A stretch of 64,000 nucleotides of DNA, taken from contig OY804579.1 in the NCBI GenBank assembly GCA_963680875.1, positions 53,768,036-53,832,035 of the forward strand, given 5' to 3'. The translations under genes and the position numbers were made by a program. This DNA is from Bathymodiolus brooksi (lineage: Eukaryota > Mollusca > Bivalvia > Mytilida > Modiolidae). The notes beneath the pieces were generated by a model, which saw nothing but the letters and a program-made list of their open reading frames with translations, did not search any database and was not told the DNA's origin. How positions within the stretch are numbered: the first letter of the stretch is position 1; every line of letters starts with the position of its first letter. This document shows positions 25,801 through 40,800 of this stretch, one piece after another.

Positions 25801-28800
25801 TGCTGTTTCTGAGTTTGACATATTACATTGAGTGTGTCTTGCTGTTTCTGAGTTTGACATATTACATTGAGTGTGTCTTACTGTTTCTGACTTTGACATA
25901 TTACATTGTGTGTATCTTGCTGTTTCTGAGTTTGACATATTACATTGAGTGTATCTTGCTGTTTCTGAGTTTGACATATTACATTGAGTGTGTCTTACTG
26001 TTTCTGAGTTTGACATATTACATTGAGTGTATCTTGCTGTTTCTGAGTTTGACATATTACATTGAGTGTGTCTTACTGTTTCTGACATTGACATATTACA
26101 TTGAGTGTGTCTTACTGTTTCTGAGTTTGACATATTACATTGAGTGTGTCTTGCTGTTTCTGAGTTTGACATATTACATTGTGTGTCTTGCTGTTTCTGA
26201 GTTTGACATATTACATTGAGTGTGTCTTGCTGTTTCTGAGTTTGACATATTACATTGAGTGTATCTTACTGTTTCTGAGCTTGACATATTACATTGTGTG
26301 TGTCTTACTGTTTCTGAGTTTGACATATTACATTGAGTGTGTCTTGCTGTTTCTGACTTTGACATATTACATTGAGTGTGTCTTACTGTTTCTGAGTTTG
26401 ACATATTACATTGTGTGTCTTGCTGTTTCTGAGTTTGACATATTACATTGTGTGTCTTGCTGTTTCTGAGTTTGACATATTACATTGAGTGTGTCTTGCT
26501 GTTTCTGAGTTTGACATATTACATTGTGTGTCTTGCTGTTTCTGACTTTGACATATTACATTGAGTGTGTCTTACTGTTTCTGAGTTTGACATATTACAT
26601 TGAGTGTGTCTTGCTGTTTCTGACTTTGACATATTACATTGAGTGTGTCTTACTGTTTCTGAGTTTGACATATTACATTGAGTGTGTCTTGCTGTTTCTG
26701 ACTTTGACATATTACATTGAGTGTGTCTTGCTGTTTCTGACTTTGACATATTACATTGTGTGTCTTGCTGTTTCTGAGTTTGACATATTACATTGAGTGT
26801 GTCTTGCTGTTTCTGAGTTTGACATATTACATTGAGTGTGTCTTACTGTTTCTGAGTTTGACATATTACATTGTGTGTCTTGCTGTTTCTGAGTTTGACA
26901 TATTACATTGTGTGTCTTGCTGTTTCTGAGTTTGACATATTACATTGAGTGTGTCTTGCTGTTTCTGAGTTTGACATATTACATTGTGTGTCTTGCTGTT
27001 TCTGAGTTTGACATATTACATTGAGTGTATCTTACTGTTTCTGAGTTTGACATATTACATTGAGTGTGTCTTACTGTTTCTGACTTTGACATATTACATT
27101 GAGTGTGTCTTACTGTTTCTGAGTTTGACATATTACATTGAGTGTATCTTACTGTTTCTGAGTTTGACATATTACATTGAGTGTGTCTTACTGTTTCTGA
27201 GTTTGACATATTACATTGAGTGTGTCTTGCTGTTTCTGACTTTGACATATTACATTGAGTGTGTCTTGCTGTTTCTGACTTTGACATATTACATTGTGTG
27301 TCTTGCTGTTTCTGAGTTTGACATATTACATTGAGTGTGTCTTGATGTTTCTAAGTTTGACATATTACATTGAGTGTGTCTTGCTGTTTCTGAGTTTGAC
27401 ATATTACATTGTGTGTCTTGCTGTTTCTGAGTTTGACATATTACATTGAGTGTATCTTACTGTTTCTGAGTTTGACATATTACATTGAGTGTGTCTTACT
27501 GTTTCTGAGTTTGACATATTACATTGAGTGTATCTTGCTGTTTCTGAGTTTGACATATTACATTGAGTGTGTCTTGATGTTTCTAAGTTTGACATATTAC
27601 ATTGAGTGTATCTTGCTGTTTCTGAGTTTGACATATTACATTGTGTGTCTTGCTGTTTCTGAGTTTGACATATTACATTGAGTGTGTCTTGCTGTTTCTG
27701 AGTTTGACATATTACATTGAGTGTATCTTACTGTTTCTGAGTTTGACATATTACATTGAGTGTGTCTTGCTGTTTCTGAGTTTGACATATTACATTGAGT
27801 GTGTCTTGCTGTTTCTGGGTTTGACATATTACATTGAGTGTGTCTTGCTGTTTCTGAGTTTGACATATTACATTGAGTGTGTCTTACTGTTTCTGACTTT
27901 GACATATTACATTGAGTGTGTCTTGCTGTTTCTGAGTTTGACATATTACATTGAGTGTATCTTGCTGTTTCTGACTTTGACATATTACATTGAGTGTGTC
28001 TTACTGTTTCTGAGTTTGACATATTACATTGAGTGTGTCTTGCTGTTTCTGAGTTTGACATATTACATTGAGTGTGTCTTGCTGTTTCTGACTTTGACAT
28101 ATTACATTGAGTGTGTCTTGCTGTTTCTGAGTTTGACATATTACATTGAGTGTGTCTTGCTGTTTCTGAGTTTGACATATTATATTGAGTGTGTCTTGCT
28201 GTTTCTGAGTTTGACATATTACATTGTGTGTCTTACTGTTTCTGACTTTGACATATTACATTGAGTGTGTCTTGCTGTTTCTGAGTTTGACATATTACAT
28301 TGAGTGTATCTTACTGTTTCTGAGCTTGACATATTACATTGAGTGTGTCTTGCTGTTTCTGACTTTGACATATTACATTGAGTGTGTCTTGCTGTTTCTG
28401 AGTTTGACATATTACATTGAGTGTGTCTTGCTGTTTCTGAGTTTGACATATTACATTGAGTGTGTCTTACTGTTTCTGAGTTTGACATATTACATTGAGT
28501 GTGTCTTGCTGTTTCTGAGTTTGACATATTACATTGAGTGTGTCTTGCTGTTTCTGAGTTTGACATATTACATTGAGTGTGTCTTGCTGTTTCTGAGTTT
28601 GACATATTACATTGTGTGTCTTGCTGTTTCTGAGTTTGACATATTACATTGAGTGTGTCTTGCTGTTTCTGAGTTTGACATATTACATTGAGTGTGTCTT
28701 GCTGTTTCTGAGTTTGACATATTACATTGAGTGTGTCTTGCTGTTTCTGAGTTTGACATATTACATTGAGTGTGTCTTGCTGTTTCTGAGTTTGACATAT

Positions 28801-31800
28801 TACATTGAGTGTGTCTTACTGTTTCTGAGCTTGACATATTACATTGTGTGTCTTGCTGTTTTTGAGTTTGACATATTACATTGAGTGTGTCTTGCTGTTT
28901 CTGAGTTTGACATACCGGTATTAATTTGAATGTGTCTTGCTGTTTCTGAGTTTGACATATTACATTGAGTGTGTCTTGCTGTTTCTGAGTTTGACATATT
29001 ACATTGGGTGTGTCTTCCTGTTTCTGAGTTTGACATATTACATTGAGTGTGTCTTACTGTTTCTGACTTTGACATATTACATTGAGTGTGTCTTGCTGTT
29101 TCTGAGTTTGACATATTACATTGAGTGTGTCTTACTGTTTCTGAGTTTGACATATTACATTGTGTGTCTTGCTGTTTTTGAGTTTGACATATTACATTGA
29201 GTGTGTCTTGCTGTTTCTGAGTTTGACATACCGGTATTAATTTGAATGTGTCTTGCTGTTTCTGAGTTTGACATATTACATTGAGTGTGTCTTACTGTTT
29301 CTGAGTTTGACATATTACATTGGGTGTGTCTTCCTGTTTCTTAGTTTGACATATTTCTTTTGATGTGTCCTCCTGTATCAGAGTTTGATATATTACATTG
29401 AGTGTGTCTTGCTGTTTCTGAGTTTGACATATTTCTTTTGATGTGTCCTCCTGTATCAGAGTTTGATATATTACATTGAGTGTGTCTTGCTGTTTCTGAG
29501 TTTGACATATTACATTGAGTGTGTCTTCCTGTTTCTTAGTTTGACATATTTCTTTTGATGTGTCCACCTGTATCAGAGATTGATATATTACATTCGTTTG
29601 TTTTTTGTTTCTTAGTGAGATATTACATTGACTGTCTTCTTTCTTCTGAGATTGACATGTTTCATTGCCTGTAAAAACAATCTTCTTGTTTCTGCATTGG
29701 CATAGTACATTATTTGTGTCTTACAGTTTTATAGTTTTACATATTACACTGGTTGTGTCTTCCTGTTTCTGAGATTTGCAATATTTGATAGTAATTAGTT
29801 GTTTGGTTTTTTTTATATTTTTATGTCGAAACTTTAAAAGATGTTATTTAGATAGAGAATTTGGGATCAAAAGAAATTGACTGATACTGATAATAACATT
29901 TGAAGGCAACAGTTCCTATCATAGGTATATTTACACTGTAATTAATGTACTCGTTTACATAAATTAATTGAAGGTATTAAAAAAACCAGATACATTCTAT
30001 TTAGTCAAATCAATGCAAGTCCATTTAACTGACACCTGTTGACTAAATTTCAAAATTTATATAGAAAAATTGTTCATATCTGTTTTCTTTATACATGAGA
30101 TCAATTTGAAATGAAATTGATGTGCATAGCAATTTTCTATGTCATCATCAATGGTAAAAAGAAGCTAAACAATGATAATTTACATCTAAACTGATACATT
30201 ATAGTTTTTATGACACATACAGCTGGCTGGAACATTGTCAGCATATTGATTCCTTCCTGAAAGGATTTGAAATATGTCACTTTACACAGTAGATTATCAT
30301 GAAATAACAAGACCTATGTTATTATTAATGAAACTGCATAATTATTAAAATATTGTTTGTCATTCTCTACCATTTAATCTTTATTATTATCTAACATTGC
30401 CAACTGAATCCTGTCATTTTTAAGTACAAAAACTGTATATAGGTCTTTTCTTCATGACAAATAATCACAAATTATACTCACAAGAAAAGAAAATTAGCCC
30501 AATTCTTTTTGAATTATTTTTGAAACTAATATTTGTGAGAAAAAATAATTACAAAAAAATTGTTTTCCCTAATAGATCTTAAGCCTATATTTTTGAATTT
30601 AATGTTGTATATCATGTGGGTCTAAGTGTCTGTTGTCGTTGGGTAGCTGGGTCTACATCTACCTCTGCCATCGGAAGCTATCACCACTATAGAGGTGATA
30701 CAGCCTTATGTAATAAATAAAGGTCAATTACTTACAGAAAGTTTGTGCTCTTTTCCAGTGCTGCAGCTTCCTCCAACAATAAAATTGACCCCCAGGATAT
30801 AACTGAAATATTGTTAAGTGACATTAAACACTCATTATCTTTATAATAATCTTTGATGTTGTTCAAGTATAATCATTCAATATACAAAACAAACAATAAT
30901 ATTTTTTGCTATGCAACATTTGTTCCTAATTTGTTCTTTTTAAATGAAACTGAATTATTAGTCCAGCCTACTTATAATGAAATCTGAGGACTGTTGTGGT
31001 CATTATCGTATGGTAGTTGGATTTACAACTACCTATACAATCAGTGCCTATCACCACTAATGTTGTGAGTTTGAACCCTGTTCATGGTAAGGTGTACTTG
31101 ATACAACATTATGTGATAAGTTTGTCAGTGACTTGGGACAGGTCAGTGGTTTTCTCAGGGTACTCCAGTTTCCTCCACCAATGAAACTGACTGCCATGAC
31201 ATAGCTGAAATATTGTTGAAAGTGGTGTTAAACACCATACTCCACCCACCTAATTATTAATCCAGTCTACTTAAAATAAAATCAGTTATATTAAACACAT
31301 TATTTATCCCTATTAACTCCCTTTAGTATATATCAAGTCTGGTTATAATGAAGTTTGGTTATTATGAAAAGATTTCATATTCCCTTAAATTTCATTATTA
31401 GTGTACGAGACTGTATATTGTTATATTTTCAATGAAGATTATTGACAAGAAAGTCTACAAAATGTTGGGTTTTTTTGTTTAAAAAAAAATTATATTACAC
31501 ATTTGAGGTGATTTTCAAATTTCTTCATCTCCTCATACAATCAGGTCTGGTTATATTGAAGTTTGGTTATAATGAAAAGATTTCATATTTCCCTAAATTT
31601 CATTATAAATCGACTAGACTGTACATTGTTATATTTTTCAATGAATATTATTGACAAGGAAGTCTACAAAATGTTTTTTTTTTTTTTTTTTTTTTTTTTA
31701 TTATATTACCTATTTGTGGTGATTTTCAAATTTCTTCATCTCCTCATAAGCTTATTAAATTATATGACTGGAAATCTCCTCTGCTAACTATTGTATATTT

Positions 31801-34800
31801 TTACCAATAATTCATATATTATCCTAGTGATCAATTATTCTGTTTATCTTGTTTAAAAAGTAATTTCATTTTCAGAATTTATATATTGCAATATCAATTT
31901 TTTTTCTATTTGCAATTAAGTAGGAACTTTTGTTGATTTAATGTTTTTCCTGAAATAATTTCTGGAGCTAATTATTTTTATAGATTGAAATAAAAGAAGA
32001 GAGATATTAAAGTTACAAATAAATGGTGATTTAATGTGAATTATTTATAAAATTTTCACTTTTAGCAAAAACATACATGATTGCTATTGTTGGCTTACAA
32101 ATTACTTATACCAATACTAAAAGGGACTGTCATGGTTGTGATCGTATGGTAGTTGGATTTACAACTACCTGTGAAATCAGTGCCTATCACCACTAAAGTT
32201 GTGAGTTCGAACCCCATTCATGGCAAGGTGTACTCGATGCAACATTATGTGATAAAGTTTGTCAGTGACTTGCAATAGGCCCGAGGTTTTCTCCGGGTAC
32301 TTCGGTTTTCTCCACCAATAATACTGACCGCCACGATATAACTGAAATATTGTTGAAAGTGGCGTTAAGCACCATAAGCCAAACCAAACCCACCAATATT
32401 AAAATATTCTCATGCACATGTGTGGGTGTGTTTTTTTTTACTTCTAACCACAAGCCTAGCACCACAAACTTGTGTTCACATCCTGATACCCACCTCCTCA
32501 GGTGTTAATGTTTCTATGGCCTTTCAGCTAGTTATACCCCCCGCAACGAAGTTGTAGGGGGTATACTGGTTTCACCATGTCCGTCCGTCCGTCTGTAGAC
32601 AAATCCTATGTCGTACGATAACTTGAGTTATGTTTCTTAGAATCTTTTAAAATTTTATCAGCTGTTTACTGGTGAAGAGAGGAGGATCCCTCTCTTTTTT
32701 GACGATTTTCACTTTTGCCGTTCCAGAGTTATTGGACCTGATATGACAGAAAATAGGATTTTTACCCTATGTCATATGATAACTTGAGTAGTGTTTCTCA
32801 GAATGTTTTGAAATTTTATCAGCAGCTTACCGGTGAAGAGAGGAGGATCCCTTTCATTTTTGACGATTTTCACTTTTGTCGTTCCAGAGTTATTGGACTT
32901 GATATGACGGAAAATAGGATTTTTACTGTATGTCGTATGATAACTTGAGTAGTGTTTCTCAGAATGTGTTGAAATTTTATCAGCAGCTTACCGGTGAAGA
33001 GAGGAGGATCCCTTTTATTTTTGACGATTTTCACTTTTGTCGTTCCAGAGTTATTGGACTTGATATGACGGAAAATAGGATTTTTACCGTATATCGTATG
33101 ATAACTTGAGTAGTGTTTCTCAGAATGTTTTGAAATTTTATCAGCAGCTTACCGGTGAAGAGAGGAGGATCCCTTTTATTTTTGACGATTTTCACTTTTG
33201 TCGTTCCAGAGTTATTGGACTTGATATGACGGAAAATAGGATTTTTACGCTATATCGTATGATAACTTGAGTAGTGTTTCTCAGAATGTTTTGAAATTTT
33301 ATCAGCAGCTTACCGGTGAAGAGAGGAGGGTCCCTTTCATTTTTGGTCGGAACAATCAGTAATGTTTTGGTTATGGAAATATGTTGGACAGATGTGGGGA
33401 GCGGGGGGTATATCTTAGTGAGCTGTGCTCACAGTAATACTAGTTATATCTGTCCTCACTTTCTTTCCCCAGTAAGTCTGATAGTTACATTGTACGATGC
33501 AGCTGAAAAATGGCTATAAGTGGTGTTAAACACCATAACTATAATAACCCTTTCCCATTAAGTCCGGTAATCACAATGTAGCTAAAATTGTCTGAAAGTG
33601 ACTCTAAACACCAGTAACCTAACCTCTCCCAAATATTCTCAAATTTTGAAAATGATTTTAATACCTGAAGATTTGGAAGTCTTGTCCGTTGAAGATATGA
33701 CTCCTGACATGACCCCAGGCAGGATGTCGTAAGATGACAGTGTATCACAAGAAAAAATAAAAAATATGTACAACAAATATACAATTGTAATTACCATATT
33801 TACTGCTGTATAATGTGCAAAACTTTACCTTCAGATTCAGTTTAATTAAAATTAGGTGTTTGTTGAATTTTGTTTTCGGTGATACATTAACATCTAACAA
33901 CATGCTGTATTGGGTCATGTCAGGTAACATTTGAATCATCTTAGACATTAACATCTAACAACATACTGTATTGGGTCATGTCAGGTAACATTTGAATCAT
34001 CTTATACATTAACATCTAACAACATACTGTATTGGGTCATGTCAGGTAACATTTGAATCATCTTATACATTAACATCTAACAACATACTGTATTGGGTCA
34101 TGTCAGGTAACATTTGAATCATCTTATACATTAACATCTAACAACATACTGTATTGGGTCATGTCAGGTAACATTTGAATCATCTTGGACCGTCCATTCG
34201 CATACAGTGGTAAAGTTTGTCAGTGACTTACGACAGGTTGGTGGTTTTCTCCTGGTAGTCCAGTTTCCTCCACCAATAAAAGTGACCACCATGATATGAC
34301 TGAAATATTGTTGAAAGTGGGGTTAAACACCATAAAGCAAATCGTATACAATATAATTAAATATATTGACAAATCAGACAACAGCTCTTAGTGAATGTGT
34401 GCTCGGTTGGATAGCACAGAGATTCTATTTTGGTGATCATTTATTAGTAAATTTGTTCTTTGATATTTTTCTTTGATCTCACTGAGGGGTTATTGTCGGT
34501 AATGTCTCCACATAACTGCTGTTAATCTATATGTATCAACGGAATGTCTCCACATAACTGCTGTTAATCTATATGTATCAACGGAATGTCTCCACATAAC
34601 TGCTGTTAATCTATATGTATCAATGGAATGTCTCCACATAACTGCTGTTAATCTATATGTATCAACGGAATGTCTCCACATAACTGCTGTTAATCTATAT
34701 GTATCAACGGAATGTCTCCACATAACTGCTGTTAATCTATATGTATCAATGGAATGTCTCCACATAACTGCTGTTAATCTATATGTATCAACGGAATGTC

Positions 34801-37800
34801 TCCACATAACTGCTGTTAATCTATATGTATCAACAGAATGTCTCCACATAACTGCTGTTAATCTATATGTATCAATGGAATGTCTCCACATAACTGCTGT
34901 TACCGGTAATCTATATGTATCAAAAAAATATTTTATGCTGATTGAAAATTTTAATTTACACAATGTAACACTGTACAGTGTCTTCCCATTTATCCAACTT
35001 TTGAAAATCAGGTATTCCCATTTATCCAACTTTTAATTTCTTACCTGTAGGATTGTTTATTTAAAATTAATTAGGTGTTTATTTGACCAAAATATCTGAT
35101 AATTTGTTCCAGTACATGCATATGTACAAGGCTTGAATAAATGGAAAGGGGAAAAAGTTATAATTTGCTTGGAGATAAATGTAAAGTTTTGAAAACTTTT
35201 TATTTATGCAAAGTGAGTTTTAGGATAAATTTAAAGTGGAATGTTAAAAAAATATTTTTAATTTCAATTTTACATGTACATTGTAATAATTAGCTTATAT
35301 TATATATCATTTATCAAAGAAAAGGGGGAAAGTTATAATTTGTATGTAAATAAATGTCAAGTTTTGAAAACTATCTATTTACTCAAAGTGAGTTTTAGGA
35401 TAAATTTAAAGTGCAATGTTCATAATATTTTTAATTTCAATTTTACATGCACATTGTAATAATTAGCTTATATAATATATCATATAACCGTATTTATTGA
35501 TGAAAAGATTGCTAATCATGCAACAAACATATACAATAATGTAATTAAACAGTGATCAATTACATTCTGAAAATGAACTAGCTTCCCCAAACTTATCTCT
35601 TTTTTAAGTAGTCTTTTTAAGGATTTACCCTATTTATTGTCATGGTCGGAAGAGAAAAAAATTATGCATGTTATTAATTCCTCCCCTAAGTTGCACACTT
35701 GACATACAGAGAAAACAATTCAATTGAGGATCTTTTAACTTAATGTAGTATACATTGTCCTGGTCCAAATTTTAGTCCACTTATTCACCTGTCACACAAC
35801 CCAAGCTTTAATTTCTTAATTACTTAATTATTACCAGTGATGTACCTGTATTTTATGTCAAGACGAGGCTTGACTTGACTTGACTGCCTAGCCGTGTAGG
35901 AGATGAGACTTGACTTGACTGCCTAGCCGTGTAGGAGACGAGACTTGACTTGACTGCCTAGCCGTGTAGGAGATGAGACTTGACTTGACTGCCTAGCCGT
36001 GTAGGAGACGAGACTTGACTTGACTGCCTAGCCGTGTAGGAGACGAGACTTGACTTGACTGCCTAGCCGTGTAGGAGACGAGACTTGACTTGACTGCCTA
36101 ACCGTGTAGGAGACGAGACTTGACTTGACTGCCTAGCCGTGTAGGAGACAAGACTTGACTTGACTGCCTAGTCGTGTAGGAGATGAGACTTGACTTGACT
36201 GCCTATCCGTGTAGGAGACAAGACTTGACTTGACTGCCTAGCTGTGTAGGAGACGAGACTTGACTTGACTGCCTAACCATGTAGGAGACAAGACTTGACT
36301 TGACTGCCTATCCGTGTAGGAGACGAGACCTTTGATCTCATTTATCCCACTTTTATTTTTTACCTGTACTATCTATTTTTCAAAAAGTTGGATAAATGGG
36401 AATGAACCCACTGTACTTGGTTGAAATATGACTCTAGAGAACTATGTTTTGACAGGGGTTTTGATAATACATAATTAGAAAATTTAAAGTGAGTGAAACA
36501 AATAAACCTATGTAGTAATATAAATGGACATATTAACTAATCTGACATATTAACTAATCTGATCACATGATATATTTTAAAACATCTGTTTAACACATTA
36601 ATTTATATTCCAGGGAAATGATATTTTAAGTAGTTTGAAGCCTGAGGAATATGAACGTGTTATCCAGTTACTAGAGAGTGCCATCTTGGCTACAGATTTA
36701 GCTCTATATTTCAAGTATGTAATGTTTATCTAACACTTAATTAGATTTTAATACGTTGCAGTTCTTTGTTTTGGTGATTTGTGAAATGTTTGTACGTGCA
36801 TGTTGATTGTTAAACCATCATCAGGAAACAAGTGTTTGCTATTAGATTTTACTGCCAATGTGTACAAGGGTAACAAGGATGTTAGATATATAGTCTGTTT
36901 ATCTTAGTAGAAATTGCCAAAAAAAAAAAAGCATGTAGGCATGCACATGTCTTTCTATTTAGTTATTTTTGATTGAATAGCAGTAATTAAATGGAATTCT
37001 GACAATTAATTTGGAATTCTGGCAGTAAAGCATTATTTTAGATGTATGTAAATGTATTTCCATCTTGAATCAATTCAACACAACCTTTAAGTTTTATATA
37101 TATTTATACAGAGAAAAAGTTTTCCTCTGATCAGCGAATTTCCTTCTTCTTTTTTTTTCCAACAAATATTTGGAAATAAAATGTGGCAAACATAGATTAA
37201 ATAGGTAAGAAATGAGGGTATTGGGGCATTGTACAGGGATTTCCTCTTTTGTTCATCAGTGAACACTTTCAACTCTGACTATAGAGCTATCAAGGGAAAT
37301 ATGTTCAACTGTATTAGGTATATGAATATACAATTAAATATCTTATTTGAAAATATTACAATGTAATCTGTACCCTGGTTTTCTCTAGTTCATTTGATGT
37401 TGCAAAAATATAAAATGATCTCCACAATGACATTTGAATATTTGTCATTTAGGTGTTTTTAATGATAAATATATTAGATACAATGTACTAGTAAAAATGC
37501 AAGACAGGGAAATTTGAAACCCTTCGTTGGGTAAGATTTCAAATGTCCCCATCTCATTGCACAGTATTATTACTTTATTGGTGTGGTCACTAATGACACT
37601 CTACCACTTTACCTTACAAATGACCATTGTTAAATATGTTTCTTAATAAAGTGTTAGTTTTGATTTATGGTGTTTAGTGCCACTTTCAACAATATTTCAG
37701 TTATATCGTGGCGGTCAGTTTTATTGGTGGAGGAAACCGAAGTACCCGGAGAAAACCACTGAACTGTCCCAAGTCACTGTCAAACTGTATCACATAATGT

Positions 37801-40800
37801 TGTATCAAGTACACCTTGCCATGAATGGGGTTTGAACTCACAATGTTGGAAGTGATTAGATCTTTCAGTTCATTATAATACTTTACTGGTAAATATTCAT
37901 GATTTTATAAGAAATAAAAATGGTTGTAAAAAATTTACAAGAAAGAGTAAGATGAGTCTAAATAATGAAGGTCTTACAGCAGAACACATTTATTGAAATT
38001 TTATCTTTTGTTTTCAGATTTCGGGGAGAATTTTTCCATCTGGTTGAAGATCAAGGAGCTGATTGGAGTAGGGAAGGTGACAGAAGTTTACTTAGGTTTG
38101 TTACTATGACAACAGATTTATTTAGGGCAATGCTATTTTTCTGTGTATTAATCAGATGTGTGGTAATGGACCTTCCAGTGAGGGGTAAACTTTATTTAGA
38201 ACTGGACCAGAAAGTAGGGGGCAAGCTATATGAGTGGACTGGAAAGTGGGGGGGGGGGGGGGGGGGGGGCAAACTTCAGGAGAGGAAGTGGAAGGGGGAA
38301 AGCATTTAAAACTGACAAGCAAAAATATTTTAAAATTCAGCTTTTTCTCAATTTGTGCAAATAAAAAGTTGGGAGCCCCTGTTAATTGCTATGGAATAAA
38401 TTTGTTGCAGCTTTTCTATTGGTCAATAATTAGACAAGTCATAAAATGTTAATGTATTAGAATATCCATTTTTTTTTATTATTTACTCAGTAATCACATA
38501 TAAAATCCTATATGTTATGGGGGAAAATAGGCAGTCTATTTTAATGTTTTTATAACCAAAGGCCACCTGCTTATCAGACCATATTTCAAATGCACTTAGA
38601 TAATAATATATACTACTTAATTGTCCCCCACTCAAGACAGGTCACCCTCTCATAAGGCCTGTTTGGTCTTTTTCAATGCAGGAGGGGTAGACCTTTAGGA
38701 TGGGGGGGGGGGGGGGGGTAGGGGCTACCGTATTTTGTTTTTGACTTTAATATATTCAACTGTCAGTGCATAATTCCATCAATCAGTATGTGTTATTATC
38801 TTAAAATAAACCAAAACGTTTTTAAAGTATTTATTAAAATAAACAAACACATGTTTTAATGTATTTGTTTAAATAAACAAAAGCGTGTTATAATGTATTT
38901 GTGAAAATAAGCAAAAGTGTGTTTTAATGTATTTGTAAAAATAAGCAAAAGTATGTTTTAATGTATTTGTAAAAATAAGCAAAAGTGTGTTTTAATGTAT
39001 TTGTTTAGATAAACAAAAGTGTGTTTTAATGTATTTGTAAAAATAAACAAAAGTGTGTTTTAATGTATTTGTAAAAATAAGCAAAAGTGTGTTTTAATGT
39101 ATTTGTAAAAATAAGAAAAAGTGTGTTTTAATGTATTTGTTAAAATAAGCAAAAGTGTGTTTTAATGTATTTGTTTAGATAAACAAAAGTGTGTTTTAAT
39201 GTATTTGTTAAAATAAGCAAAAGTGTGTTTTAATGTATTTGTTTAGATAAACAAAAGCGTGTTTTAATGTATTTGTTAAAATAAGCAAAAGTGTGTTTTA
39301 ATGTATTTGTTTAGATAAACAAAAGCGTGTTTTAATGTATTTGTCAAAATAAACAAAAGTGTGTTTTAATGTATTTGTTTAGATAAACAAAAGCGTGTTT
39401 TAATGTATTTGTCAAAATAAGCAAAAGTGTGTTTTAATGTATTTGTTTAGATAAACAAAAGCGTGTTTTAATGTATTTGTCAAAATAAGCAAGTGTGTTT
39501 TAATGTATTTGTTTAGATAAGCAAAAGTGTGTTTTAATGTATTTGTTAAAATAAACAAAAGCGTGTTTTAATGTATTTTTTTTATTTTTTTCATAGGTCC
39601 ATGATGATGACAGCCTCTGACGTGTCTGCCATCACAAAACCGTGGGAAGTTCAGAAAAAGGTAAATGTAAATGTTGTACTATCAAACCATGCATACCAAA
39701 TCATCTGTTAATCTCATCAGTAATAAAAAGAAAAGATAATTAATTAGATGAAGTTCATTAATCATTGTCTACACAAAATTTTGTATGTGTAGTATATGAA
39801 TAACTTATTTTAGTTTACCTGCATAGCCATGCAATATTAATGTTAAGTTTTGCAGTCGCTTTGTCTTCTAGTTCATTGAAGGTTTATTTCACATTTTGAT
39901 TTTCCTCTCTAAAACCTCTAAAACCTCTGATTCACATAATAACGTAGATATCAAATTTAGTGTGCAGGGCACGTTTCTGGGATAACCTTCATCAGGTACA
40001 CTCAAAATCAAATAATTGGAAAGCCAAATAATTTAAAGTTTTGAGAGCAATAAAACAAAAGGGCCTAAACAGGATAACCAAAATCGGCTGAGGTCACCTA
40101 TGTCTGAGGGAGGAGAACCTTAGTTTTATTAGCAATTACATTTTTAGGAACTGTAAATTTCAGTAATAAATATATCTAATAAATCAAATCTTCTGACTGA
40201 AATGAATATTTGAATGCTATTAACCCTTTCAAAGTCATACCAACTAGAAACCCCCATTCTCCACCTAAAATGTCTAACCTATCTTAAAATAGAAATTTAT
40301 CCAAATGGTAAAAAGATAAAACTTGAGATCGTACTTGGTAACTATTAAAAAACATATATTATCAAAGACATGACTGGCTGACAGGTTTATGAAATATATA
40401 TACAAATTTAAGTTGACCAGTAATTTGTCCATCTTAAGCTTAATTTAGATATACATGGTAAGTCATGGGGAATATGTCCAAATATCCCAAACAGAAATCA
40501 CTAGTCTTAAAATACCAAAGAAATTTAAGACATGCCTGAAAAACACAAATTGACTCCCACTCTCATTTCCTTTATCAAACTAATACAGGATTTCTAGCAG
40601 CAACTACAATAAAAATAAATTATGCCTTTTTGACAAATTTTAGAAAATCCAAAAGAATTTAAATAAATGACCAACAGACTGATTGATGATTGACACGATG
40701 TGAGATTTATCTGCAATCTGTAATATCGCTTCCTGGTTAAAATGAAACATCACCTGTAGCTTCTGAAGATAAAATGATTTTTAATGGGCACATTCTATGA

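Noticed and set aside
20742..29567. Dozens of 76-233 codon frames on both strands over the 39-bp array
   Set aside because: Translations of the repeat itself; they start and stop where 37-bp units shift the frame.
20740..29585. CRISPR-like array
   Set aside because: Units are contiguous with no unique spacers, the sequence is clearly eukaryotic, and there are no cas genes.
34490..35036. 179- and 137-codon frames over the 42-bp array at 34.5 kb
   Set aside because: Array artefacts on both strands (repeats of [14 protein letters not shown] and its inverse reading).
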